A model generated the notes under the pieces. The model searched no databases. It was not told where the DNA came from and saw only the letters and a list, made by a program, of their open reading frames with translations. A program made the translations under genes and the position numbers. DNA of 64,000 nucleotides from JBCDHN01 sp965224535 (GTDB lineage: Bacteria; Verrucomicrobiota; Verrucomicrobiia; Verrucomicrobiales; DEV007), in NCBI GenBank assembly GCA_965224535.1, contig CBDCZR010000027.1:62001-126000 (forward strand), in the 5' to 3' direction. Shown here piece by piece: positions 24,999 through 33,529 of the stretch. How positions within the stretch are numbered: position 1 is the stretch's first letter; each line of letters starts with the position of its first letter.

Positions 24999-26906
24999 AT
25001 GAAAACCCGGTTTGTCGTAATTTTAACCACCTGCATGGCCTCCGCCGCGCTCAACGCGCAGGTGTTTTCCCCGCAATCGACTGGACAAGGTCAGCAAAAC
25101 AACGGTGGAAGCCCCCAAAACACCACCACCGTCGTTACCGAGGACAATAGCAACAAGGGCGACCAGAACATCATGGGCAACATCTTGCCGCTCTTCGATC
25201 CTTCCAGCGAGACGATGATGTTTGAGGGCCAAATGTGGGATATCAACGACAACCGCGTCTTCAACGCCAGGTTCGAGAAATATCTCAACTCTCCTCCCGC
25301 CATGAGCGAGGACGACGTGGAGTATCGCAAAATCGTCCAAGGCGTTCGCGACGCCCTGTCGCCGCATAACAAGCAACGCGGCGGGCGCATCGATATGCAA
25401 AAAGCCGTCGGATTGCTGGAGCAGGCCGCAAAGTTCGACCAGGACGGAAGAATGTGCGAATCCCTTGCCAACGCCATCTACCGGGTATGGTTGGCACGGC
25501 GCAGCGTGGGGAATTTGGAGCTGGCTAACGAGCGATTGCGCCAGGAACGCAAAAAAGCGGTTCGCAACGCGGAGATGATTAGCGAAGGCTCGGCGCTGCA
25601 AAAATCCGGCGATTCGGAAGACGAGGAAACGGAAGCTGCCGAAGACGTTGTCGGCCGGTTGTCGCTTTTGGGAGAAGAAGCCACGCGCTACGCCGAAATT
25701 CAGGCGAAAATCACCGCCAATGAAGGAAAAATCGCAATTTCCGACATTCAGAGCAAGCTGGAGTTTCAATCCTTGATCGTGCAGTTCTTCATGCAGCGCC
25801 GGTTCGAGCACGTCATCATGGCGGCGCGGCTTTACACCGAGTTTTACTCCGACGGCGCCGGGAAAATCGAGTTCAAGGAAGGTTCTGACGCGGAAAAGCT
25901 GTTCAAGGAGTCGGCGGGATTCGATCCAACGGTAACCACGCTGGATACCTTGGCCAATGAAGCCATTCGCGACACCAAACAAGCCGTGGAGGCCTTTGAT
26001 TTCCTGATTGAAAAGGATGAGCGGGCCAGCGCCAGCAAACGGCTCATGGAAGCCTTTGTCGTTGGCGAACATCTCCCCACCATCCAAACGGTGGCGTTGG
26101 AAAAGAAGCAATCGATCCTCAAATTCGTCAAAGCCTACAACCAGCTTCTTTCCTCCGTGGAAGTAAAAGACTACGCGCTGGCGGAAGAGAAAACCGACGA
26201 GCTTCGCACGTTGGCGAATGATTTCGACCATTCCAAGCCCATGGCCGCGATCAATATCGCCAAGACAACCAGCAGCATGCACATCCAAACGGCCGTCAAT
26301 GCCGCGTTAACCGGCGATAAGAAGACGTTTCAGGAAAATATCGCCGCTGCTACGCAAATTTGGCCCACAAACCCGGAATTGAAGAAGGCGTTCGATCAAA
26401 CCAGCGAGATGGGCAACGTACAAATCCAAGCAATCAACGAGTTGGACCGTTTGATCGCCACGCGGAGCTATCGCCAAATCTACAACGACCAAGCGCGTTA
26501 CATTGGCGCTGTTGGCCTGACAAATGACGCCGAACGCCAAGACGCGCTCAAACAGATTATCGGCAATATCACCAAAATTGACATCGCCATTCAGCAAGCA
26601 GAGAAGCTCAACCAGGTCGGCAATGCCCACGGCGCCTGGGAAACGGTGGAAGCGGTGTTCGAGGAATTTCCGGACGATCCTCCGCTCAGCAAAGTCCGCT
26701 CGGATTGCGCAACCCGGGTCGCTCAATTCGTTAGCGCGCTGAAAAAAGCTGAGGAACTGGAGCAACGCAATCAAAACGGCTCCAGCTTGGCCTGGTTCCT
26801 GAAATCCCGCCAAATGTATCCAGCCAGCCAGTTCGCCGCTGAAGGCATCAATCGGCTGGTCGGTGAGATTTTGCCGGATTCAACCGGTGGCCTGGGATTG
26901 GAGTGA
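24999..26906 (+). CDS. Secreted helical protein of unknown function, conserved-looking
   Basis: 635 aa. Signal peptide (MKTRFVVILTTCMASAALNA), a Gln/Asn/Thr-rich linker (residues 22-55), then almost purely alpha-helical sequence with long charged helices (e.g. YAEIQAKITANEGKIAISDI, VVGRLSLLGEEATRYAEIQA). The C-terminal third (from about residue 470) has TPR-like helical pairs (LNQVGNAHGAWETVEAVFEE, LEQRNQNGSSLAWFLKSRQM). No catalytic motif is seen. It is likely a periplasmic scaffold partner of the small membrane protein just upstream. A hairpin cluster and terminator follow it. Confidence 0.8.
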   Translation: MKTRFVVILTTCMASAALNAQVFSPQSTGQGQQNNGGSPQNTTTVVTEDNSNKGDQNIMGNILPLFDPSSETMMFEGQMWDINDNRVFNARFEKYLNSPPAMSEDDVEYRKIVQGVRDALSPHNKQRGGRIDMQKAVGLLEQAAKFDQDGRMCESLANAIYRVWLARRSVGNLELANERLRQERKKAVRNAEMISEGSALQKSGDSEDEETEAAEDVVGRLSLLGEEATRYAEIQAKITANEGKIAISDIQSKLEFQSLIVQFFMQRRFEHVIMAARLYTEFYSDGAGKIEFKEGSDAEKLFKESAGFDPTVTTLDTLANEAIRDTKQAVEAFDFLIEKDERASASKRLMEAFVVGEHLPTIQTVALEKKQSILKFVKAYNQLLSSVEVKDYALAEEKTDELRTLANDFDHSKPMAAINIAKTTSSMHIQTAVNAALTGDKKTFQENIAAATQIWPTNPELKKAFDQTSEMGNVQIQAINELDRLIATRSYRQIYNDQARYIGAVGLTNDAERQDALKQIIGNITKIDIAIQQAEKLNQVGNAHGAWETVEAVFEEFPDDPPLSKVRSDCATRVAQFVSALKKAEELEQRNQNGSSLAWFLKSRQMYPASQFAAEGINRLVGEILPDSTGGLGLE

Positions 26907-26942
26907 ATCTAGGTTCTCACATTCCGGGGATAAATTCGAGAT

Positions 26943-27143
26943 GTCGCGTAGCGACTATGCATGTTAGCCGTGGGTTTCAACCCACGGTAGAAGCGCGGAC
27001 ATTAAATTTACGTCGCGTAGCGACCGTTCATGCTGAGACGACGTCGTGCCCGAATAAATCGGTCGCTGACGCGACGAGGCGTTTTTTTGCGTGCGTTCAG
27101 GGGGCTAAAGCGCCCCGGCTAACATGATCGGTCCCTACGGGAC
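26943..27143. repeat. Cluster of short palindromes (REP-like)
   Basis: Between the helical protein and the winged-helix gene are six short perfect or near-perfect palindromes: gtcgcgtagcgac at 26943-26955 and again at 27012-27024; ccgtgggtttcaacccacgg at 26968-26987; gtcgctgacgcgac at 27062-27075; ggggctaaagcgcccc at 27101-27116; gtccctacgggac at 27131-27143. In addition, atgttagccg (26961-26970) and its exact reverse complement (27116-27125) bracket the cluster. Such clusters behave like REP/BIME intergenic elements. No RAYT-type transposase is in the window. Confidence 0.75.
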
Positions 27144-27189
27144 GGGCAGCCTGGCCTGCAATTTTCATGAAGATTGCAGGCTTAAAACA

Positions 27190-27221
27190 CGAAAAGGGAG
27201 CCCGCTGGGCTCCCTTTTTCG
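27190..27221. terminator. Strong bidirectional hairpin terminator
   Basis: A perfect stem of fourteen base pairs (cgaaaagggagccc pairing with gggctccctttttcg) around a gct loop, with A-run and T-run flanks. It can terminate both the plus-strand helical-protein gene and the minus-strand winged-helix gene that converge here. Confidence 0.85.
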
Positions 27222-27275
27222 TTTTGAAAAAAACTGTGGTTAAAACTTGGGGAAACAACAGAAAGCTTCCGCAGC

Positions 27276-27743
27276 TTAGCCCTTCAAGAAATAGCGAGTG
27301 TTCTTGAGCTTGCCGCGCTTGCCAATTTTGCCTTCTTCGAGCAATTCTTTCAGCTTCTTGGCGGTGGTCTGGTAGTTGACTCCGGACTTATCGCTAATCT
27401 CTTTTTGGGAGAGACCTGTAGCGCCAGCAGCTTTAACGGTGTTGAGCGTTCTGCTCTCCACTTCTTGGCTGCTCATCCGCTTCCTCGTTCCCTTACTTTT
27501 TGTTTTGGTCTTTTTCTTGGTGGTACTCTTCGCTTTCACCGGGGCAGGGGAAGCGCTTGCTGGTTTGCGTCCACCACGATTAGATGGAGCAACCGATTTT
27601 CCCGCGGAGTGAGCGGTGGCTTGTTGTTGCGCTGCTTGAAGGTCGGCCTGTAATAGAGCGACGCGGCGTTGATGTAAGCCAGCCAACTCGCCTTCAACGC
27701 GAGCGATTTCTTTGTCTAGTTTAGCGATATCGCCAGTATTCAT
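27276..27743 (-). CDS. Coiled-coil / Lys-rich linker / winged-helix DNA-binding protein
   Basis: 155 aa. N-terminal coiled coil (IAKLDKEIARVEGELAGLHQ, residues 6-25 onward), an Ala/Lys/Ser/Pro-rich basic linker (residues 65-90, KAKSTTKKKTKTKSKGTRKR) and a C-terminal winged helix (ATGLSQKEISDKSGVNYQTT then KLKELLEEGKIGKRGKL). It resembles a nucleoid-associated or local regulator protein with a histone-H1-like linker. I cannot give a family name. It has its own AT-rich upstream region (27744-28041) and GGAGG 13 bases before the ATG. Confidence 0.75.
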   Translation of the reverse strand: MNTGDIAKLDKEIARVEGELAGLHQRRVALLQADLQAAQQQATAHSAGKSVAPSNRGGRKPASASPAPVKAKSTTKKKTKTKSKGTRKRMSSQEVESRTLNTVKAAGATGLSQKEISDKSGVNYQTTAKKLKELLEEGKIGKRGKLKNTRYFLKG

Positions 27744-28086
27744 AGTCCCGTTTTGTCCTCCATTTATCGTCTTATGTCAATAACGTTTTTTATAATTAAT
27801 CGCAAAATAACCTCATTTGCATAATATCTTAGAGTTCCTAACGTGTCCTAATCATAAAAACCGTTGTATTATCTTGCCGGGATAGTACAGCCTGGTTAAT
27901 CAAATGTCCTGTTCGCTTGAACGTGTTTTTTGAGCATTTTTTGGTTTACAAACGCTCTAACCTCTCCTTAATTCCGCCTCCAACCGAGTCTAGACAACTG
28001 CTGTCGGTCTTTGGGGCCGCCTTTCCAGGTGAAAGCGCGGTGTGACTCGCCCAAAGGGAACCCGGCTTTCAAAAACCATCAAATCG
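27744..28086. promoter_or_regulatory. AT-rich divergent intergenic region upstream of rpoA
   Basis: 343 bases without a gene, with 27744-27990 clearly more AT-rich than the surroundings. TTGACA can be read on the minus strand around 27770 and TATAAT occurs on the plus strand at 27791-27796, but neither has a properly spaced partner, so I only mark the region as the likely site of both promoters (winged-helix gene to the left, rpoA to the right). No hairpin of note. Confidence 0.4.
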
Positions 28087-29169
28087 ATGCCTACTACGCT
28101 TGCTCGCTTCGAGATGCCGAAGCACCTCATCAAAGATGAGGACACCGCCACCGAAACCTTTGCGCGCTTTGTCGCCGAACCCTTTGAAGGTGGCTACGGC
28201 CACACCATTGGCAACTCCCTTCGCAGGGTCCTTCTCTCCTCGCTCGAAGGCGCTTCCATTACCTCCGTCAGAATCGCCGGCGCCGCTCACGAATTCACTT
28301 CCTTACCGGGAGTCGTGGAGGATGTGACGGAAATTATCCTCAATTTGAAGAAAATTCGCTTCAAACACTTTGAAAACAAGGACCCCGCCACCATGACGAT
28401 TTCCGCGGACAAGCAGGGCGTCGTCACCGCGGGCGACATCCAGGAAGTGTCGCAGTACGAGATCATCAACAAAGATCAGGTCATTTGCACGTTGGACCGC
28501 AAAACCAAATTTGAGGCGGATATTGAGGTTCGCGTGGGACGGGGGTTCAACACCAGCGAAGACAACAAATATCCCGAAATGCCAATCGGCGTTATCGCGA
28601 TTGACTCAATTTTTTCACCGGTCCAACGCGTGCGCTACGATGTTGAAGACACCCGGGTCGGGCAGCGAACCGACTACAACAAACTGGTTCTGGAGATTTG
28701 GACGGATGGCCGGGTCGAACCCTCCGACGCCCTTCTCCAGGCATCAGCCATTCTCAGGCATCACTTGGATGTCTTTGTCCATTACGATGACGATTTGGTC
28801 AGCTTCATTGAGGATAAAGGCGAAGATACCGAGGAAAACGCGGAATTGAAGAAGCTTCTCAACATGAGCGTCAACGAAATCGAGCTTTCCGTCCGGGCCG
28901 CAAACTGCTTGAACAATGCCAACATCACCACCGTGGGTCAACTGGCGATGAAGAGTGAAGCTGAGATGTTGAAGTATCGGAACTTCGGTAAAAAATCGCT
29001 CAACGAGATCAAGGAAAAGCTGGCCGAACTTGGTTTGTCGCTTGGAATGCAATTCGATCCGGCGCTGCTGGAATCTCCCTTCCCCACGCCGCTTTTGGGC
29101 GAAACAAAGCCGCGAACCGGCGGATTGACGGATTTGATCGAAGGAAACCTTGCAAACGTCGAAGAATAA
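28087..29169 (+). CDS. rpoA: DNA-directed RNA polymerase subunit alpha
   Basis: 360 aa from the ATG at 28087 (MPTTLARFEMPKHL); an in-frame GTG at 28042 is less likely because it adds a basic tail not seen in the family. The alpha-NTD has YGHTIGNSLRRVLLSSLEGA (residues ~40-60) and the dimerisation and assembly motifs (SLPGVVEDVTEIILNLKKI). The alpha-CTD has the conserved LLNMSVNEIELSVRAANCL and VGQLAMKSEAEMLKYRNFG (UP-element contact region with the helix-hairpin-helix). A C-terminal tail of about 45 residues follows. rplQ lies 37 bases downstream. The usual upstream rpsM-rpsK-rpsD genes are absent. Confidence 0.97.
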   Translation: MPTTLARFEMPKHLIKDEDTATETFARFVAEPFEGGYGHTIGNSLRRVLLSSLEGASITSVRIAGAAHEFTSLPGVVEDVTEIILNLKKIRFKHFENKDPATMTISADKQGVVTAGDIQEVSQYEIINKDQVICTLDRKTKFEADIEVRVGRGFNTSEDNKYPEMPIGVIAIDSIFSPVQRVRYDVEDTRVGQRTDYNKLVLEIWTDGRVEPSDALLQASAILRHHLDVFVHYDDDLVSFIEDKGEDTEENAELKKLLNMSVNEIELSVRAANCLNNANITTVGQLAMKSEAEMLKYRNFGKKSLNEIKEKLAELGLSLGMQFDPALLESPFPTPLLGETKPRTGGLTDLIEGNLANVEE

Positions 29170-29206
29170 GCTCGATTGAGCGGCCACTACTACCACCCCT
29201 ACCTTC

Positions 29207-29647
29207 ATGAGACACCGGCGAAAAACCGTAAAGCTTCAACGCAAATCCCAACATCGTAGATCGTTGTTGGCGAATTTGGCGTGCAGCTTGATCGAACACC
29301 AGCGAATCCGCACGACTCTGGCCAAAGCCAAAGCGCTCAAGCCGGTCGCGGACAAGATGGTGACGCTTGGCAAAAAGCACGAAGTGACCAAAGACAAGCA
29401 CAAGAACGGCTCGGCCAAAGTTACGCCCGCGGCGCTCCATGCACGCAGACGCGCGCTAGCCTTTTTGGGCCAGCGCAAGGCCGTGGACAAATTGTTTGAT
29501 GTGGTGGCCCCGGCAGCCGCCGAGCGCCAGGGTGGGTACACCCGCATCACCAAGCTTGGGCCCCGGGCCAGCGATTCCGCTCCCATGGCCTACATAGAAT
29601 GGGTGGACCTGCCGGCAGCTATCGGAGAGGACGACGACGAAGACTAA
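29207..29647 (+). CDS. rplQ: 50S ribosomal protein L17
   Basis: 146 aa, slightly longer than usual. It carries the L17 signature MRHRRKTVKLQRKSQHRRSL and LIEHQRIRTTLAKAKALKP, and the C-terminal GGYTRITKLGPRASDSAPMA. An acidic tail (EDDDED) extends the end. Ribosomal large-subunit protein near the exit tunnel. It is in the same transcription unit as rpoA. Confidence 0.97.
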   Translation: MRHRRKTVKLQRKSQHRRSLLANLACSLIEHQRIRTTLAKAKALKPVADKMVTLGKKHEVTKDKHKNGSAKVTPAALHARRRALAFLGQRKAVDKLFDVVAPAAAERQGGYTRITKLGPRASDSAPMAYIEWVDLPAAIGEDDDED

Positions 29648-29678
29648 ATTCCTTCGGAAAGCGCCGAGATTCCGGTAT

Positions 29679-30047
29679 TCACCACGCTGCATAGAAAAGA
29701 AAACCGGCTAACGCGACGGGAAAGAGCGACCAAGCTCGGATAAACCCGGGAGGCTTGTCTGCCCAACGGTCGATGAGCTTGCTGGTACGCTGGGCCCCGT
29801 AAACGAGCATCCCGAGCCCCGCCGCAATCGCAACGCCGCCGAGAATTTGCAGCGCCAAGGTAAATTTGCACGCAGCCGCGCCCAGGATAAGCACCACGCC
29901 AATTCCCAGCCGCAATAACACCGCCACCCAAAAACCGGCGGGCCGCTTCAGAAAGCCAATCAGATTTAGTAACGCCGAAGGCCGCAACAAGCCCAAAAGC
30001 CCTAACACGCCTACCAAAACGCCAAAGCCTAGGATGATGGTTCGCAT
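29679..30047 (-). CDS. Small membrane protein with about four transmembrane segments
   Basis: 122 aa. Hydrophobic segments: IILGFGVLVGVLGLLGLL (3-20), FWVAVLLRLGIGVVLILGAA (39-58), LQILGGVAIAAGLGMLVYG (66-84) and WSLFPVALAGFLFYAAW (106-122). No known family motif. It is convergent with rplQ (30 bases apart), so it is not part of the ribosomal unit. Function unknown. Confidence 0.7.
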   Translation of the reverse strand: MRTIILGFGVLVGVLGLLGLLRPSALLNLIGFLKRPAGFWVAVLLRLGIGVVLILGAAACKFTLALQILGGVAIAAGLGMLVYGAQRTSKLIDRWADKPPGFIRAWSLFPVALAGFLFYAAW

Positions 30048-30092
30048 GTCATCTTGGACGAACCCCGGCCGGTTCCGGTTCGAATTTTCGGC

Positions 30093-30647
30093 CTATTTCG
30101 ATGCGCCCTTCAGCGGCATGGAGATTGCCAACCCGGCAAACCGGTCTTCCAGGCTCGTGCGATGCGGCACGTGACATTTCAGGCACTGGTTGTGCAATTG
30201 GATGGCGCCAACGTAGCGGAATTTTCCGTTCTCCACTTGCTCGAACTCTTCCTTTCCCCGAATCACCGCCTGAACGGCCGCCTTCTCAAAATCATCCCGC
30301 GCTTTGTGCTCCACATCCATGATTTTCGCGTTCATTCCCAGCCAACGCAGCTCCACCCCACGGGTTTCCTTCATCACTTTGAAGACGTCCTCAAGCGATG
30401 CCGAAGGGATCCGGTTCTTGTCGTCCGGATCGAAGAAATCGCGGTGCATAATCTGCAATGCGCCATGAATCGCCTCGTAGAGCAACCGGGCCCGGCTACG
30501 CGCCTCATCCGCTGTTGCAGGGTAGTTCTCAGCCGCCGCTGCAGGAACGGAATCTTCCGGCGCAGCTCGCAGCGCGACCGTTGGTGCGCAGGTAAGAATG
30601 AGAGCGATGGAGAAGAAAAGGTTGCTGGTAGTGTAGGCTGGTGTCAT
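30093..30647 (-). CDS. Periplasmic mono-haem cytochrome, DUF3365/Tll0287-like
   Basis: 184 aa from the ATG at 30647 (MTPAYTTSNLFFSIALILTC, a signal peptide start). The longer frame up to 31559 overlaps the opposite DUF4241 gene and is not real. The mature chain has the DUF3365-like helical region (ARLLYEAIHGALQIMHRDFF, RGVELRWLGMNAKIMDVEHK) and one haem c site CLKCH (Cys155, Cys158, His159). A later His or Met would complete the sixth ligand. Probably a small sensor or electron carrier in the periplasm. Confidence 0.82.
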   Translation of the reverse strand: MTPAYTTSNLFFSIALILTCAPTVALRAAPEDSVPAAAAENYPATADEARSRARLLYEAIHGALQIMHRDFFDPDDKNRIPSASLEDVFKVMKETRGVELRWLGMNAKIMDVEHKARDDFEKAAVQAVIRGKEEFEQVENGKFRYVGAIQLHNQCLKCHVPHRTSLEDRFAGLAISMPLKGASK

Positions 30648-30821
30648 TGGGCTAGCTATCGCGGTTTGAGAGGCGAAACTCGCCGCATTTTGCCCAAATG
30701 TCCGCAGTTTTTCGGCAGTTTTCTCGCCGTCACGAGCCACCGGTCCTAACTTGACGCCAAAGCGCAAAATCTTCGCTCGCGCATCAAGCTGTTTGGCACA
30801 ACCGTCAAGCGTGCGAATTTT

Positions 30822-32347
30822 ATGAGCGATCATCAAATGGTGCGATTTTGGCGATATTTGGCTTACTACCTGCGCTTTGGCGATCATCCCGACCCTTGGG
30901 ACGGTCCACCTGGAAAAGCATACATTTCCGACAAAGTGGCTACCCTGGCCTACCTCAACAACTCGCCACATTTCAATAGCCGTCAGGTAGAGTTGCTGGC
31001 ACCGCTTATCGGGACAATGGTGAGCGTCGAAATCGACGGGAAAACATACACCATCAATGGCGACGACGTTTACCCACCCGGCCAAACAAAAGTCGTTCGC
31101 CGTGGCAAGAATTGGCTTAGCGGTGTGACCGAAAACGACAAGCTGTGGGGGCGAAACTTGCGTTGGCGCCTCATTGATGACGGCGATGGCTATTGGACTT
31201 GCTCCTCTTTTCCAATCCCCCACTTCCGCGAACGGTTTCGCGAACTTTCTCCGGCGGAACATGCCGAGGTAATGGCAAACCTGGCCCGCGATGCCGAGGG
31301 CCGCCCGATCGTGACCCCCTACAGCAACGAGGCCAAAGCGAACGCGCGCGAGGCAGGCCGACTGATGGCACGCAAGGTGAAAATCGAGTTTGCCCTGCAC
31401 CTCTTGTTGCCCGCCGTTCTCGCCTTCCTGTTTTTCAAGGCCGCTTGGCCACAAAATGGGCCCGACTTTAGCCCGTCCACACTCCCGATGCACGACCCCT
31501 TCCCGGAAACCCTGGAAACTCACAGTTCCAACGACTCCCTTTTCTCCAAAACCGAACAACGCCGAATTTTGGCCCTGGTTGACCCAAATGCGGAACTGCC
31601 GCCGCTGCTGGATGGCGATCGCCTTCTGGGCGCTGCAGCGTCTCTTTCGCGGAGGGAACCCGGGTCAAAACGGAAACCTTCGAATCCGGCTTCGAGGCGG
31701 TTTCCATCACCAGTTTTGGCCCGATTCACCTCAGCACGGGGGCAATCGGCGTCTTCGATTTCGGTTGGTCGGGCCACCAATTCCGTCCGTTGACCCACCC
31801 GGTTGCGCCGGGTGATTACGAGGTGCAAGTGAGCCATGCGGGCCGCTACAACTTGGCGGCGCGGATCCTTTTCCGTCCGGATGCGGAGGCGGTGACCTAC
31901 AAGCCGGCGGTGAGAGTTGAAGAAGGTGGCGATTACCACGTGGGCGTCGATTCAGGCGCCGTTTCGATTTTTGACGCAGCGGCGTTCGTGCAACTGACCT
32001 ACCAGGAGGAGCGACGCTTGGCCGATGCGATGATCGAGCAAACCACCGGTCGGCCTTTCACCGACGAAGTGATCGATCGAAAACTAGCCGAAATCCCGCA
32101 CGAGCCGGGATCGAAGGCCGTCATGCGGGAAATGCTCAGCCGATTGCGGCATCCGCCGGAGAAGCCTCCGATGCTAAGAATTCGCTCCCAACCGCCTAAT
32201 CCTCCCGATTGGATCGAATTGCGCTCAGGCCATGGCGACGGCAGCTATCCGTGCTACTGGGGACTGGATGCCGACGGACAAATCGTGAGCCTCATTGTTG
32301 ATTTTTTGGCGGTGGGCCAGATCCAGGCCGATGAGCGCCGCCCCTGA
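30822..32347 (+). pseudogene. Membrane-anchored DUF4241 protein, frameshifted
   Basis: The N-terminal part (30822 to about 31620) encodes about 265 residues with an N-terminal globular region (LAYYLRFGDHPDPWDGPPG, NWLSGVTENDKLWGRNLRW) and one membrane segment (FALHLLLPAVLAFLFFK). The frame then turns to nonsense while a second frame takes over with SFAEGTRVKTETFESGFEA, IHLSTGAIGVFDFGWSG and HPVAPGDYEVQVSHAGRYN to the stop at 32347, which is a DUF4241 domain. Adding one base near 31619-31625 joins LLDGDR to LPSGRCSVSF and gives one continuous protein. So this is a single gene with a one-base break (real or an assembly error). The frame after 31790 alone would be 185 codons. Confidence 0.7.
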
Positions 32348-32410
32348 AAACTTGGGGCGCCGGAATTCGAGTTGATTTCCCTCGACCAGCGCCGTTTTCG
32401 CGTCCAACTA

Positions 32411-32621
32411 GTGTGGTGATCGCGAAATAGGTATGCGAAATTCGCGAGGATTCTTTTTCAATTTCAAGGCGCTCTGAAGGGAGCTGAGCGGCTCAGCGAC
32501 CGATCGAGCAACGCCGAAATTGGAAAAGAAGACCGCGATCCTAAAATTTCGAGCGACAGCGAGCACTTTTTCATTGGATTCCAAAATTTCATTTCGCATA
32601 GATATTTTGCGATCACCACAC
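32411..32621. repeat. MITE-like element with 31-bp inverted ends, directly before rfbA
   Basis: 211 bp bounded by inverted repeats: 32411-32441 begins gtgtggtgatcgc, and 32591-32621 is its reverse complement with 3 mismatches in 31. There is no ORF of note inside. The right end stops eight bases before the rfbA ATG. No target-site duplication is clear. Size and ends fit a non-autonomous transposable element, though a regulatory inverted repeat is possible. Confidence 0.6.
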
Positions 32622-32628
32622 CAACCGA

Positions 32629-33504
32629 ATGATTAACCGAAAAGGCATCATCCTAGCCGGCGGCGCGGGAACGCGGCTTTATCCGCTAACGCAGGTGGCG
32701 TGCAAGCAATTGCTGCCCATCTACGACAAGCCGATGATCTATTACCCCCTGGCAACCCTGATGCTGGGCGGCCTGCGCGACATTCTCATCATCTCCACCC
32801 CCAAAGACACCCCGCAGTTCGAAGACCTGCTGGGGGACGGGAAAAACCTGGGTTTGAACCTTCAATACGCCGTTCAACCCGAGCCAAAGGGCATCGCCCA
32901 GGCGTTTTTGGTCGGCGAAGATTTCCTGGCCGGTTCCGGCGCGGTTTTGATCCTGGGCGACAACATTTTTTACGGCAATTTGGACTTTTTCCGCCAAACG
33001 CTGGCTCGGGAACAAGGCGCCTGTGTGTTTGGCTACCACGTTCGCGATCCGGAACGCTTTGGCGTGGTCGATTTTGACGGCAAGGGCAATGTGCTTAGCA
33101 TTGAGGAAAAACCCCAGCAGCCCAAGAGCAGCTACGCCGTGCCGGGTCTCTACGTTTACGACGAGCGCGTGGTGCAGACGGCCAAGGACCTGAAACCCTC
33201 GCCCCGAGGCGAACTAGAGATTACCGACCTGAACGTGGAATACCTCAAGCGCGGCGAATTGAAGGTGGAGTTGTTAGGGCGCGGCATTGCCTGGCTGGAT
33301 ACGGGCACGCCGCAGAGCATGCTGGAAGCCAGCAACTACATCAGCACCATCGAGCGCCAACAAAGCCTGAAGGTCGCCTGCATCGAGGAAATCGCCTTCA
33401 ATCGTGGATTCATTGACGCGGCACAATTCGCCAAAGTCATCGCAGAGACGCGAAGCCCGGATTATCGCGCGTATTTGGAGTTGGTCGCTAGTGAGCGGAA
33501 GTGA
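32629..33504 (+). CDS. rfbA: Glucose-1-phosphate thymidylyltransferase
   Basis: 291 aa, full length. It makes dTDP-glucose from dTTP and glucose-1-phosphate for dTDP-rhamnose and related sugars, in the cytoplasm. Motifs: GIILAGGAGTRLYPLTQVAC (nucleotide binding), LLPIYDKPMIYYPLATLMLG, LILGDNIFYG, EEKPQQPKSS, GRGIAWLDTGTPQSMLEASN and the C-terminal VACIEEIAFNRGFID typical of RmlA. It is not followed by rfbB/C/D. The ATG at 32629 is only eight bases after the inverted-repeat element, so no Shine-Dalgarno is visible. Confidence 0.96.
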   Translation: MINRKGIILAGGAGTRLYPLTQVACKQLLPIYDKPMIYYPLATLMLGGLRDILIISTPKDTPQFEDLLGDGKNLGLNLQYAVQPEPKGIAQAFLVGEDFLAGSGAVLILGDNIFYGNLDFFRQTLAREQGACVFGYHVRDPERFGVVDFDGKGNVLSIEEKPQQPKSSYAVPGLYVYDERVVQTAKDLKPSPRGELEITDLNVEYLKRGELKVELLGRGIAWLDTGTPQSMLEASNYISTIERQQSLKVACIEEIAFNRGFIDAAQFAKVIAETRSPDYRAYLELVASERK

Positions 33505-33529
33505 AGCCTGCCGATCTTGCGCTGCTCCA

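Noticed and set aside
26943..27143. CRISPR array
   Set aside because: Palindromes are of different sequence and unequal spacing; no repeated unit of 23-40 bp and no cas genes.
32408..32599. 63-codon minus-strand ORF inside the MITE-like element
   Set aside because: No conserved features; it follows from the inverted ends.
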